A stretch of DNA of 64,000 nucleotides from positions 1 through 64,000 of the forward strand of contig JACKMC010000007.1 of NCBI GenBank assembly GCA_024235595.1, in the 5' to 3' direction. This document shows positions 26,706 to 35,740 of this stretch, in pieces. The position numbers and the translations under genes are program-made. This DNA is from Zoogloeaceae bacterium (GTDB lineage: Bacteria > Pseudomonadota > Gammaproteobacteria > Burkholderiales > Rhodocyclaceae). Under the pieces are notes generated by a model. That model was not told the origin of the DNA, did no database searches, and saw only the letters and a list, made by a program, of their open reading frames with translations. Numbering within the stretch: position 1 is the stretch's first letter; each line of letters starts with the position of its first letter.

Positions 26706-27775
26706 GCCGTTCCCGATTTGTCCTTGACGTGGCCCTTCTCGACCAGCTCATTGAGCAGGCTCAGCGTAGCGGAGAGCGTGTGCTCGACATTCGCGAGTCG
26801 CGTCTCGAACCGCTGCGTGTCGAACCCGCCCGCGAGCTCGGCGATCCGATCGGCAATGTCGGGGTCGAGCGCCGCTCCCGCGAGCGACAGGCTCGCTGCC
26901 GGACGTGACGTAGCGGCGCCCGAGATCGGCCGCACCACCGCCTCGCCACCACCCCCGGCAACATGCTCCTCCTGAAGCTCCTCGACGACGGCGGCAACAT
27001 CTTCGGCGCCAAGGATCTTCTTCTCGGCGAGAAATCCCGCCAGCAGGAGCCGATCGCAGAGGGTGTTGATGCGACGCGGAATGCCGCCGCTGGCGGCATA
27101 GATCGAATGAAACGCTTCGGCTTCGATACGCGGCGACTGGCGCTCCCAGTTCACATGCGAAAGCCGGTGTTCGACATAGGCCTTCGTCTCTTCGCCGTCG
27201 AGCGGCCCCAGGTGGTAGGAGGCGATGACCCGCTGACGCAACTGCTGCATCTGCGGGCCCTGCATCATCTCCCTGAATTCGGGCTGGCCGATCAGGAAAC
27301 TCTGCAGCAGCGAGTGATCCTCGAGCTGGAAATTCGACAGCATGCGCAGTTCCTCGACCGCGCCCTGGGTCAGGTTCTGTGCCTCGTCGACGATCAGCAA
27401 GGCCCGCTTGCCCGCGGCAGTGGTCGCCACCAGGAAGGCCTCGAGCGCGAGCAGGAGATCGGCCTTCTCGAGGCTGCGCGATGGAATCCCGAAGGCAGCG
27501 GCAACCAGTCGCAGGATGTTGTCCGCATCGATCTGGGTGCTCACGAGCTGCGCGGCGACGACCTTCGAGGGGTCCAGCTTCTCGAGGAGGCTGCGCACCA
27601 GGGTTGTCTTGCCCGCACCGATCTCACCGGTAATGACGATGAAGCCTTCGTTCTGGTGAAGGCCATATTCCAGGTAGGCCATTGCACGGCGATGCCCCCG
27701 GCTGCCGAAAAAGAAGGCAGGATCGGGGTTGAGCTGGAATGGCTTGCCGGTAAATCCGTAGTAGGCTTCGTACAT
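26702..27775 (-). CDS. Exosortase A-associated AAA ATPase (ExeA-like, TIGR03015-type)
   Basis: About 357 residues. MYEAYYGFTGKPFQLNPDP is the ExeA/GspA opening, TGEIGAGKTT the Walker A loop, ALLIVDEAQNLT Walker B, and GGIPRRINTLCDRLLLAGFL the AAA C-terminal helix motif. The last 90 residues are a less ordered tail. Related ATPases help assemble secretion ports; here it may energise polysaccharide or protein export. ATG at 27775 begins 10 bases after the barrel gene stop; the longer frame would overlap that gene. Confidence 0.9.
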   Translation of the reverse strand: MYEAYYGFTGKPFQLNPDPAFFFGSRGHRRAMAYLEYGLHQNEGFIVITGEIGAGKTTLVRSLLEKLDPSKVVAAQLVSTQIDADNILRLVAAAFGIPSRSLEKADLLLALEAFLVATTAAGKRALLIVDEAQNLTQGAVEELRMLSNFQLEDHSLLQSFLIGQPEFREMMQGPQMQQLRQRVIASYHLGPLDGEETKAYVEHRLSHVNWERQSPRIEAEAFHSIYAASGGIPRRINTLCDRLLLAGFLAEKKILGAEDVAAVVEELQEEHVAGGGGEAVVRPISGAATSRPAASLSLAGAALDPDIADRIAELAGGFDTQRFETRLANVEHTLSATLSLLNELVEKGHVKDKSGTA

Positions 27776-27785
27776 CTTGAATTGC

Positions 27786-29309
27786 TCAGAAGCGCGTGCT
27801 GACAGAGGCAACCAGCGCGTTTTCGGTGTAATCGTATGATCCGGATGCGCTCTGGTGGCGAAGCACCAGCGACACCGATGTGCGCGGACTGAGCTTGGTG
27901 CTGAATCCGCCCGTCAATGCGCGTCTGCGCACATCCTGGGTCGTCGTACCTTCGCCCTTGGCATCACTGTATGAATACGACACGGTAAGCGACGACAGCG
28001 CGCTCAAGCGATGCTGCAGCGAAATCGAAGAGGCCTTGGTAACGGTCTTCGAGTAGGCGGACAGATCGTCGCTCGACACCAGCGCGAGATCGGGAGAAAG
28101 GGCGGAACGCTCCGATCGGCTGACACGAAACGCCAGCGTATTGCGGGCCCCGTTGATCGCAAAGCCGAACCAGGCGCTGCGATCGATGAAATCCGTATTG
28201 GTCAGGAAGCCGATCGGCGGAACCCCGCTGCCGAGCAACACCGCCAGCGCGCGCGCAGCGGCTTCGCGCTCGGCCGGATCCGTGATCGATCCGAGCGAAC
28301 CGTAGATCGTCGGATATAGAAGATCGGCGGCACTCACGAATGCGGTCGTCTCCGTTGACGCGACGTCGCGGACATAACCTAGGTCGAAACTGCTCAGCGG
28401 CATCCGGTGAGTGAACGACACGTTGTAGGCGGTTCCGAAGAACCGGTTCTCGGCCGTAGCCGAGAGGTTCGTCCGGCTGTTGGGCTGCCAATCGACGCCG
28501 CCGCCACTGAAGCTTCGCGACACGTCCTCACCGACCGAGTAGTCATTGCGCTCGTGCCCTCCGATCAATCTCAGCTTGAGCTGCGGCGAAACGGCGTAGA
28601 TCAGCGTCGCAGTCGCGGTCTGGCTCGAAACCGATCGCATCGTTCCGCCGCTGTCGCTGTCCTTGTCCTGGAAATTCAGATCCCAGCCGAAGGGGCCGAA
28701 TGCCAGCGGGTTCGACAGGCTCAAGGCAATCGTGCGCTGGTTGCGGTTATCGAGCACGCTGCCGCCACCACTGGTCCATTCCTGACGGTAACTGACACCA
28801 CCGTTGATGTCCTTTCCGACACGGAATGCAAGTCTCGGCGCGAGGAAGAACCGGCGAACGAGCGACTGGTTCGTCGAATTGAATTCGTCGCCGAGTGTTC
28901 CGGACGAGAAGGCCGAAACGTTTTCCCGCTTTATCGAGGCGCCGAAGTCGACGAACAGCAGGTCATCCACCGCAACGAACGCGCCATTGCTCGCCAACTG
29001 CAGGTAAGAGGTATTGCGGCTCGAATCGTTGGCATAGAGCTGACCGTTCACCGACGCCGACAAGCTGCCGCTCAGCCGTCCGGACCTGCGGGAGATGGCG
29101 ATTCCCGGCGATATCTGCGTGATCCAGTCGCTCCCGGCCGTGCCGTTTTCCGCCGCACCGACGTTGTCGGTGAAGGTTTCGGACACGCTCAGGGTCTTGG
29201 CTACCGTGACACCCTGTGCCGCTGCGGATGCCGATGCGAGAGTCAGGCTCGCCGCCGCGAGTGCCTGCCAGATGGGCCGTCGCGGGAAGGATTCAGGCCG
29301 CCTCGACAC
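27786..29309 (-). CDS. Exosortase A-associated outer-membrane beta-barrel protein (TIGR03016-type)
   Basis: About 507 residues. With a GTG start at 29309 the N-terminus is a compact signal peptide (RRPESFPRRPIWQ, then a hydrophobic Ala/Leu stretch and AAAQ cleavage site). GGAG lies 7 bases upstream. The rest alternates polar and hydrophobic residues in beta-strands and ends in Phe (VSTRF), the barrel-assembly signal. It is presumed to be the outer-membrane partner for export of the polysaccharide. The start codon overlaps the kinase 3' end by 17 bases. An ATG 11 codons earlier is possible but gives a poorer signal peptide. Confidence 0.85.
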   Translation of the reverse strand: MSRRPESFPRRPIWQALAAASLTLASASAAAQGVTVAKTLSVSETFTDNVGAAENGTAGSDWITQISPGIAISRRSGRLSGSLSASVNGQLYANDSSRNTSYLQLASNGAFVAVDDLLFVDFGASIKRENVSAFSSGTLGDEFNSTNQSLVRRFFLAPRLAFRVGKDINGGVSYRQEWTSGGGSVLDNRNQRTIALSLSNPLAFGPFGWDLNFQDKDSDSGGTMRSVSSQTATATLIYAVSPQLKLRLIGGHERNDYSVGEDVSRSFSGGGVDWQPNSRTNLSATAENRFFGTAYNVSFTHRMPLSSFDLGYVRDVASTETTAFVSAADLLYPTIYGSLGSITDPAEREAAARALAVLLGSGVPPIGFLTNTDFIDRSAWFGFAINGARNTLAFRVSRSERSALSPDLALVSSDDLSAYSKTVTKASSISLQHRLSALSSLTVSYSYSDAKGEGTTTQDVRRRALTGGFSTKLSPRTSVSLVLRHQSASGSYDYTENALVASVSTRF

Positions 29310-30270
29310 GTCCGTCCCCACTCCCGCCGTAACCGTATCCATAGCCATAACCATATCCGTAGTAGCCTCCCGGGCCACTCTCGCGCGCCTTGTTGAGCAG
29401 CACCATCTTCACCGGGCACGCCTCGATGGTTGCGATGGCCTGCTGTACCGTCGAATGAGTCGTGCGATTCGCCTCGACGACCATCACGACCTGCCCCATG
29501 TGCGTTGCCAGCGTCCGCGCCTCTGTCGTGACCAGCAAGGGCGGGGAATCGAAAATGATTATCCTGTCAGCGTAGCGGGTGGCCATTTCTTCGAGGAGCT
29601 GGTTCATCCCATCGCTCGCCAGCAGCTCAGTGGCTCGTTCGTGGGCCATGCCGGCCGGCAAGATGCTCAGCTTGTCGATATTGGTCCGCAGCAACACATC
29701 GGACAGATCGGTCTGCTCCCCGACGAGCACGTCCATGAGTCCGCGCGCCGCCGGCAGGCCGAGATTGCGCAGCACCGAGGGTTTCGATACGTCGGCGTCA
29801 ACCAGCAGGACCGTATAGTCGAGCTCCATCGCAATGCTGATTGCCAGATTGATTGCGGTGAAGCTCTTCCCTTCGCCCGGCAGCGAGCTGGTCACCATGA
29901 TGAGGTTTCCGGCTTCGATGCGCATCGCGCCCCGCCCCTGGGCATTGGTCAGGAGCGGCCGCTTGACGAGGCGATACTGCTCGGCGAGCAGCGATTTCGG
30001 ATGGTCCGGGGTCACCATGCCTTTTTCATAAAGGCGCTGGAGATCGATTTCGACGTCCGGCACCGCATGCTCGAGCCCTTGCGGAGCGCGCTCTTCACTC
30101 GCCTCGTGGCGTTCATCGACAGCGGCGGGCTGGGCCTGCGCCATCGCCGGCTCCGCCTCGCTCCGTGGCTGCTTGGGTTCGGGCGTTCCCGCCGCCTCGA
30201 CGGACGGAAGCTGTGCCCCGGCCTGTTTCAGCTTATCCAGCCGTTCAACGGCTTTCTCAATAAGGCTCAC
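29293..30270 (-). CDS. Exosortase A-associated BY-type tyrosine kinase (TIGR03018-type)
   Basis: About 325 residues. A proline/glutamate-rich N-terminal third is followed by Walker A (TSSLPGEGKS, near 128-137), Walker A' (VLLVDADVSKPS) and Walker B (IIIFDSPPL). The C-terminus has seven tyrosines in a glycine-tyrosine run, the usual autophosphorylation cluster of bacterial BY-kinases. It works with the separate chain-length determinant encoded just upstream to control polymer length. GTG at 30270 has GAGGAG 6 bases upstream and sits 13 bases after the previous stop. Confidence 0.92.
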   Translation of the reverse strand: MSLIEKAVERLDKLKQAGAQLPSVEAAGTPEPKQPRSEAEPAMAQAQPAAVDERHEASEERAPQGLEHAVPDVEIDLQRLYEKGMVTPDHPKSLLAEQYRLVKRPLLTNAQGRGAMRIEAGNLIMVTSSLPGEGKSFTAINLAISIAMELDYTVLLVDADVSKPSVLRNLGLPAARGLMDVLVGEQTDLSDVLLRTNIDKLSILPAGMAHERATELLASDGMNQLLEEMATRYADRIIIFDSPPLLVTTEARTLATHMGQVVMVVEANRTTHSTVQQAIATIEACPVKMVLLNKARESGPGGYYGYGYGYGYGYGGSGDGRVEAA

Positions 30271-30283
30271 GTATGGCTCCTCG

Positions 30284-31834
30284 TCAAGCCTGCATGACGG
30301 CAAGCATGACCGTCAGCACTGCAAAGCAGCCGATCAGCCCGGTCAGGCCACCAGCAAAGAAAAGGTTGGCATTGCGCGCCTTGCGTTTGCGGTTGATGTC
30401 GGGAAGCATCGAAACAGCACCCAACAAGGGCAGACCCGAGATCTCCCGCAGGACCCTGGCATCCTGGAACGAGGGACGCAGCTGGCTCAGCAGGAACATC
30501 AGGGCCAGGCCCGCAGCAAGGGCCGCAACACCGCCCACGGGCATCAGCAGCACCCGGTTTGGCGCGGCGGGCTTCAAGGGAACCGAGGGCGGGTCGATCA
30601 GGCGAAATTCGGCGATACCCGAGGTCGATTCCATCTCCACCGACATGTTTGCCGACTCACGGCGTGCAATGAGCGATTCGTAGTTCTTCTTGTTGACCTC
30701 GTAGTCACGATTCAACTGGGCGAACTCGGCTTCGATCTGGGGTACGAGCTGTGAAGCCTGCCGCAGGGCATCGTAGCGACGCTGGTATTCCGAGACGCGC
30801 GCCTGCAGCGATGCCACATTCGCCTCGGCTTCACCCATGGCCAGCTTCATCTGCTGATACACCGGGTTCGAATTGAGCGAGCCAAACTGCGCGGGGGCAT
30901 CCTTGCCCCGCTCCTCGATCTCCTTGCGCTTCTGCTCCTCGAGCTGGGTGATCACGCGGCGGGTGCCGACCACATCCGGATGGGCCTCGGTGAAGCGCTG
31001 CAGCATTGCATCCAGATTCTTCTTCAAGGTCTCGATCCGTCCGTCGATCTCGGGAATCGATACTGAGGACAGCGAAGGCTTCTGTGTCTGCGGCAACAGG
31101 ACGGGCTCTTCGCCAAGCAACTGGCGCTTGAGCGCATCACGGGAGTTCTCCGATTCACGCAGTTGAAGCCGGGCCTGCTCGAGTTCGGCCGTCACCTTCG
31201 ACAACTGCGCAAAATAGTCGGGGCGTCCCTCGCCCATCATCGCCATGTTCTTCAGCTTGAACTCCTTCAGGCGATTTTCGGCCTCCTCGAGTTTCTGTTC
31301 GTAGCCGCTGATCTGCTCCTCGATGAAGCGCCGTGCGGTATCGGTGTCCTTGCGCTTGTCGCCGAGGCCGGACTCCACGAAGATCGAGACGAAGGATTGC
31401 ACCACACGGCGCGCGCGTTCGGCTTGCTCGTCCTGGAACGACAGCGTGAACAGGTTGTCCCGGCCCGTGCTGCGGATTGCCAGGCTCCGGGTCATCTTGT
31501 CGATCAAGGCCTCGCGATCCTTGTCGTTCTTGATCGCCAGGTCGAGATCGGCCATGCGTATGAGCTTCTCGATATTGGGCCGGCTGATGAGCGTACGACT
31601 CAGGATCGTCACCTGCTGATCGATGTTGGGCTGCACCGCCAGCCCGGACATCAGAGGCTTGAGCACGGATTGTGTGTCCACGAAAATCCGCGCCGAGGAC
31701 TCGTAGCGGTCCGGCAGCATGTAAATACCCACCGCCGCGGCGATGCCGACTACCCACGCGGCAAGCAGCCCCCACCAGCGGTAGAGCCACATGGCACGGG
31801 CGTAGCCAACCAATTGTCTGACAATATCTTCCAT
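30284..31834 (-). CDS. Exosortase A-associated chain-length determinant (Wzz/GumC type, TIGR03007-type)
   Basis: A 516-residue inner-membrane protein. A transmembrane helix near residues 20-40 is followed by the Wzz domain (PDRYESSARIFVDTQSVLKPL), a long periplasmic coiled coil (about residues 165-400), the proline-rich PSVPLKPAAPNR before the second membrane helix, and a third hydrophobic segment at the C-terminus. It sets polymer length together with the kinase encoded next. ATG at 31834 is used; a TTG one codon earlier is less likely. Confidence 0.92.
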   Translation of the reverse strand: MEDIVRQLVGYARAMWLYRWWGLLAAWVVGIAAAVGIYMLPDRYESSARIFVDTQSVLKPLMSGLAVQPNIDQQVTILSRTLISRPNIEKLIRMADLDLAIKNDKDREALIDKMTRSLAIRSTGRDNLFTLSFQDEQAERARRVVQSFVSIFVESGLGDKRKDTDTARRFIEEQISGYEQKLEEAENRLKEFKLKNMAMMGEGRPDYFAQLSKVTAELEQARLQLRESENSRDALKRQLLGEEPVLLPQTQKPSLSSVSIPEIDGRIETLKKNLDAMLQRFTEAHPDVVGTRRVITQLEEQKRKEIEERGKDAPAQFGSLNSNPVYQQMKLAMGEAEANVASLQARVSEYQRRYDALRQASQLVPQIEAEFAQLNRDYEVNKKNYESLIARRESANMSVEMESTSGIAEFRLIDPPSVPLKPAAPNRVLLMPVGGVAALAAGLALMFLLSQLRPSFQDARVLREISGLPLLGAVSMLPDINRKRKARNANLFFAGGLTGLIGCFAVLTVMLAVMQA

Positions 31835-31873
31835 CAACTCACTCTCTACCGGCCCTGAAGCCTTGGTTAGCGC

Positions 31874-32500
31874 TTAGAACCAGCTTTGCGGAATGATAAG
31901 GACATCGCCCGGACGCATCTCGACGTTGGCCGACACATCCCCATCCTTGATCAAGTCCTTGATGCGCACGCTGTATTGCTTGTTGCCCTCGGAGGTACGC
32001 AAAATGGTTGCGCGATTGCCGTCGGCGAAGTCGGTGATGCCGCCGACCGCGATCATCAGGTCGAGCAAGGTCATCTTCTGGCGATACGGCAGGGTCTGGG
32101 GTTTGGCGGCCTCGCCGACAACGCGGATCTGCTCGCTGTAGGGGCCTACGAAGCTGGTCACGATAACGGTGACGACAGGATCGCGGATGTATTTGGCCAG
32201 TGCGGCCTCGATGTCCCGTGCGAGCGTGCTCGCGTCCTTGCCCATTGCGGGGAGATCCTCGACCAGCGGTGCGGTGATCTTGCCGTCGGGACGAACCGGC
32301 ACCGAAGACGACAACTCCGGATTGCGCCATACCTGGATGCTCACGCTGTCACCCGGGCCGATCACATAGTTGTAGTCCGCCGATGCCGCAGCGGGCGGAG
32401 CGGGTGGATACTGGGTGGCACAGCCTGCAGCGGCAAGCGCGAGCAGCGCGACGGCCACCATGCGGAAAATCGAGAAAACCGAACAACGCAAACTGGACAT
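31874..32500 (-). CDS. Exosortase A-associated polysaccharide export lipoprotein (Wza-like, TIGR03027-type)
   Basis: About 208 residues. MVAVALLALAAAGC is a lipoprotein signal peptide with the lipid-accepting Cys near residue 27. NYVIGPGDSVSIQVWRNPELS is the Poly_export domain, ITAPLVEDLPAMGKDAS the second half, and MTLLDLMIAVGGITDFADGNRA the SLBB domain. It should form the outer-membrane or periplasmic channel for the polymer. ATG at 32500, with GAGGT 5 bases before it, is chosen because the longer frame places the signal peptide internally. It is the first gene of the 29-kb minus-strand locus. Confidence 0.9.
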   Translation of the reverse strand: MSSLRCSVFSIFRMVAVALLALAAAGCATQYPPAPPAAASADYNYVIGPGDSVSIQVWRNPELSSSVPVRPDGKITAPLVEDLPAMGKDASTLARDIEAALAKYIRDPVVTVIVTSFVGPYSEQIRVVGEAAKPQTLPYRQKMTLLDLMIAVGGITDFADGNRATILRTSEGNKQYSVRIKDLIKDGDVSANVEMRPGDVLIIPQSWF

Positions 32501-32525
32501 GATCACCTCACTTCTTCGGCCAGGA

Positions 32526-32547
32526 GCACAGACAAGCTTGCCTGTGC
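32526..32547 (-). promoter_or_regulatory. 22-bp near-perfect palindrome in the leader of the export operon
   Basis: GCACAG (32526-32531) and CTGTGC (32542-32547) flank AAGCTT; only one base pair of the 22 bp fails to match. In the minus-strand transcript that pair becomes G-U, so the RNA can fold a 9-bp hairpin with an AGCU loop, ending 25 bases before the ATG. It could be an operator for a dimeric regulator or an RNA control element. Confidence 0.5.
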
Positions 32548-32743
32548 AGGATTTCACCGATGCTACCGGCACGCGGCGCATGGGCGTAGGAACAAATACA
32601 CGCAACGGGAATATACAAAGCCCTTTCAAGCGAATATGCAAACTGAAATACCCCGCTCACCAAGGCGCCCGCAGTGGAAGTGACATTCGCGAACCTGTTT
32701 CACCAGGGTCTGCCGACTTCAGGCGAAGCGATCCGCCTGCGGA

Positions 32744-34069
32744 TCAGAACGAACGCCGAAGCTCGACATAGGCCCGATCGCTGTCATCGAAGCGGCCGAA
32801 AAGCCCCGTGCGCTTGCCTCCGAACATGTCCACGCCCCCCTGAAGCCGCCACACGGGGTCCATCTGCCACACCACCTTGGGCCGCACCATGTAGTCTCCA
32901 CGGTTGAAAGTGGCCACATAGAGCACCTCTGCCTCGAGCGAATCGCCGAAACTTCGGTTGACCAGCATGCTGTAGCCGGTCTCGTTGGCGTCGACCCCGG
33001 TAAGCGGATCATAGGAGAAATACCGGCGCCCGAAAAGCTGGCCGTTTATCCGCCAGACATCGCGGATCGGCACATCGAGGCCGACTACCAGGTCAGCCAT
33101 GTCGGTCTCGTGCAGGCCGTTCGCAGCCGCCGTATCGGCGGTATTGAGCGAGCGTCCGTGGGTATGCACGAGTTCGCCCTTGAACACCGCCCCACCGAGA
33201 TCCTTCGAGAAGGTAGCGCCGATCTGTCGAATGCGCTCGTGGCGCGGAGTGAACTCGAACTCGGGATCGAGCGGGTCGGACATGTCGATCGCGGTCAAGA
33301 AGTAGGTCGGCGCCACATCGACGCTGCGATAGAAGAACGCGCTCATGTCCCAGCCCGACACCAGGGCCGACAGCCTCGCGCCCCAGTTGGCGTTGCCGAG
33401 GCGCTCGTCCGGGCGCTCCTCACCTGCAATCCGGAAGTTGGACACCGTCGGAACGAAGCCATAGAAATCGCTGCCGGGCTTGCCGATGTTGTCGATCGCC
33501 GGCAACGGAATCCACAGCAGCTCGGCGTGCATGCCGTCCATGAAATACTCGGCTCGGGCCGCCCATTGCGGAATCCGCAACTGGTCGAACTCGGGCAGGA
33601 AGAACTCGCGCATGTCGCGGGCCGAAACCACGTCCGCAAAGAACAGCCCGACCATCTCGCCCCAGATCACATGCTGGCGACCGAGGCGAAAATCCCATTC
33701 GCCCGCCGAAACATCGACATAGGCCTCGCGCAGGGTCAGATCCGAGCGCTGGTTGCGCTGCACCGCGGTGGGATAGAAATCGTCTTCAAGGGTATAGGCA
33801 GCGTCCACGTCGGCACGTGCACCCAGCTTCCACTTGACTCCGGACATCAGCTGGCCGCCGGCGTTCACCTCGCCGCGGACCCTCAGCTTCGACCAGTGCG
33901 TGGGATCCGCGAAGGTATAGGCGGCCGCCCCTTCCACAAAACCGCCGATGCGGGGCGCTGCGGGTTCGTCGCCGGGCAAGGCCAGCAGGGAATCTAGATC
34001 GTCCGAGGCAAAGGCCAGCGTCGGCACCAAGGCGAAACCTGCGAGCAGCAGCGTTCTGGATACAAGCAT
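32744..34069 (-). CDS. DUF1302-type outer-membrane protein
   Basis: A 441-residue protein. The signal peptide ends at LAFA (about residue 21); beta-strand-rich sequence follows and ends in Phe (VELRRSF). LTLREAYVDVSAGEWDFRLGRQHVIWGEMVGLFFADVVSARDMREF is characteristic of DUF1302 proteins (the WGxxxGLFFADVVS part is most telling). Function is unknown; members often sit with RND or ABC lipid-transport genes. It is 90 bases downstream of the ABC ATPase on the same strand. A small hairpin (32730-32745) overlaps its stop codon. Confidence 0.75.
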   Translation of the reverse strand: MLVSRTLLLAGFALVPTLAFASDDLDSLLALPGDEPAAPRIGGFVEGAAAYTFADPTHWSKLRVRGEVNAGGQLMSGVKWKLGARADVDAAYTLEDDFYPTAVQRNQRSDLTLREAYVDVSAGEWDFRLGRQHVIWGEMVGLFFADVVSARDMREFFLPEFDQLRIPQWAARAEYFMDGMHAELLWIPLPAIDNIGKPGSDFYGFVPTVSNFRIAGEERPDERLGNANWGARLSALVSGWDMSAFFYRSVDVAPTYFLTAIDMSDPLDPEFEFTPRHERIRQIGATFSKDLGGAVFKGELVHTHGRSLNTADTAAANGLHETDMADLVVGLDVPIRDVWRINGQLFGRRYFSYDPLTGVDANETGYSMLVNRSFGDSLEAEVLYVATFNRGDYMVRPKVVWQMDPVWRLQGGVDMFGGKRTGLFGRFDDSDRAYVELRRSF

Positions 34070-34159
34070 TCCACATTCCCTTTCAATTGCGATTCGGATC
34101 TCGTCGCAAGGCTGCGCGGCTGCCGATGCATCGACACGGCGCCACCCGCAAAACCATGT

Positions 34160-34906
34160 TTATACCTCGGGAGCTTCCTCGCCACGTGTCTGATCCTGCA
34201 CGAATACCCAACCGTCTTCGCTCCGAACCCCCAACTGCGTGATCCGCCCGTCCTCGATCCTCACCAGGCGGTCGGCCATGTTCATCACCCTGCGATCGTG
34301 GGTCGAGAAGATGAAGGTCGTGTGGTAGCGGCGGTTGATCTTCTTCATGAGTCGCAGGATCTCCTCGCCGGTCTTGCGGTCGAGGTTGGCCGTCGGCTCG
34401 TCCGCCAGCACGATCCGGGAATGCGTCGCAAGCGCCCGGGCGATCGCGACACGCTGGCGCTGGCCGCCCGAGAGCTGGTTGGGGCGATGGTCGGCATACT
34501 TGGAAAGGCCCACCATCTTGAGATAGCGTGCCACGCGCGCGTTGCGCTCGTCCTGGCCGAGCTCGGGAAACTGCAGCAGCGGATACTCGACGTTCTCCGC
34601 CGCGGAAAGCACCGGCAGAAGGTTAAAGGTCTGGAAGATAAAGCCGATGGTACGGGCACGAAGATCGGCAAGCTGGTCCGGGGTCTGGCCGGACACATCC
34701 TTGCCCTCCACCACCACCTTGCCGCTGCTCGGCGTGTCGATACACCCGATGATGTTCAGAAGCGTAGACTTGCCACTTCCGGACGGGCCCGCAATGGCCA
34801 GGAATACGCCCGGCTCGATCGCGAGCGAGACGTCACTGACCGCCTTGACGTCCTGCTCGCCGAGGCGGTAATGCTTGCTGACGTTTTCGAGTTTTACGAT
34901 TGCCAT
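34160..34906 (-). CDS. ABC transporter ATP-binding protein, LolD/MacB type
   Basis: A 248-residue ATPase with GPSGSGKST (Walker A), LSGGQRQRVAIARAL (ABC signature) and IVLADEPTANLD (Walker B), plus the NLLPVLSAAENVEYPL Q-loop neighbourhood typical of LolD/MacB/FtsE. These ATPases drive mechano-transmission permeases that extract lipoproteins or lipids. No permease gene is adjacent or elsewhere in the window, so its partner is unknown. It is divergent from the LolA-like gene with only 42 bases between the starts. Confidence 0.88.
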   Translation of the reverse strand: MAIVKLENVSKHYRLGEQDVKAVSDVSLAIEPGVFLAIAGPSGSGKSTLLNIIGCIDTPSSGKVVVEGKDVSGQTPDQLADLRARTIGFIFQTFNLLPVLSAAENVEYPLLQFPELGQDERNARVARYLKMVGLSKYADHRPNQLSGGQRQRVAIARALATHSRIVLADEPTANLDRKTGEEILRLMKKINRRYHTTFIFSTHDRRVMNMADRLVRIEDGRITQLGVRSEDGWVFVQDQTRGEEAPEV

Positions 34907-34948
34907 CCGGGTTTACAGTCGCAGACAAGATGTTAAGAGGATATCACC

Positions 34949-35740
34949 ATGCCAGCCCTACCAAGAAACCGTCGACGCCTCCTGATCGCGGCCCTCGTCA
35001 CCGCGTTCAGCCCGTGGAGCCTGCAGCAGGCACAGGCGGCCGAAGAGGCCGAGGAGCCTGCCGAAGACCCGCTGGCGCGTGAGATCGTGCGCAAGGCCGA
35101 CGAGATCCGCTTTCCGCGCGGCGGCTTCCAGGTCGATATACGCATCGAGAGCAGGAGCGGCGAAGAGGAACAGGATACCCGCACCTACCGGGTGCTCTCG
35201 AAGGGTTCCGACGACAGCGTGGTGCTGACCATGGAGCCTGCCTCGGAGCGCGGCCAGGCCTTGCTCATGAAGGGGCGTGACCTGTGGGTCTTCCTGCCCA
35301 GCGTCTCGCAACCCGTGAGGCTCTCGCTGGCCCAGCGCCTCACCGGGCAGGTGGCGAACGGCGACCTTGCGCGGGCGAACTTTTCCGGCGACTACAACCC
35401 GCGACTGCTGCGCAGCGAGGACTACCAGGGAGAGACGGCCCAGGTGCTCGAACTCAGGGCGGCGGACCGCGGCGTGACCTACGCCAAGGTGATGTACTGG
35501 GTACGCGAGAAAGACGGGCGGCCGCTCAGGGCCGAGTTCTATTCGCTCTCCGGGCGACTGCTCAAGACCTGCCGCTACGAGGACTACAAGCGCATGGCAG
35601 GGAGCAATCGTCCAACCCGGCTGGTCATGGAAGACGCCCTCAAGAAAGGCGAAATATCGGTGCTGAGCTACTCCGAGATGGCCGAGAAGGACCTTCCGGA
35701 CAAGCTGTTTACCAAGGAGTATCTGAAGAAGCTGCAGTGA
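34949..35740 (+). CDS. Outer membrane lipoprotein-sorting protein (LolA-like fold)
   Basis: A 263-residue periplasmic protein. The signal peptide ends AQAA near residue 31. FQVDIRIES, RTYRVLSKGSDDSVVLTMEPASERGQALLMKGRDLWVFLPS and ANFSGDYNP match the COG2834-type lipoprotein-sorting proteins, which have a half-barrel that can carry lipids. It probably works with the divergent ABC ATPase and DUF1302 protein in moving a lipid or lipoprotein to the outer membrane. AGAGGA precedes the ATG. Confidence 0.82.
   Translation: MPALPRNRRRLLIAALVTAFSPWSLQQAQAAEEAEEPAEDPLAREIVRKADEIRFPRGGFQVDIRIESRSGEEEQDTRTYRVLSKGSDDSVVLTMEPASERGQALLMKGRDLWVFLPSVSQPVRLSLAQRLTGQVANGDLARANFSGDYNPRLLRSEDYQGETAQVLELRAADRGVTYAKVMYWVREKDGRPLRAEFYSLSGRLLKTCRYEDYKRMAGSNRPTRLVMEDALKKGEISVLSYSEMAEKDLPDKLFTKEYLKKLQ

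Noticed and set aside
32638..32654. Possible sigma-54 promoter (minus strand) for the export operon
   Set aside because: TTTGCAT resembles the -12 box, but the GG is 11 bases from GC, not 10, and the -24 box is poor.
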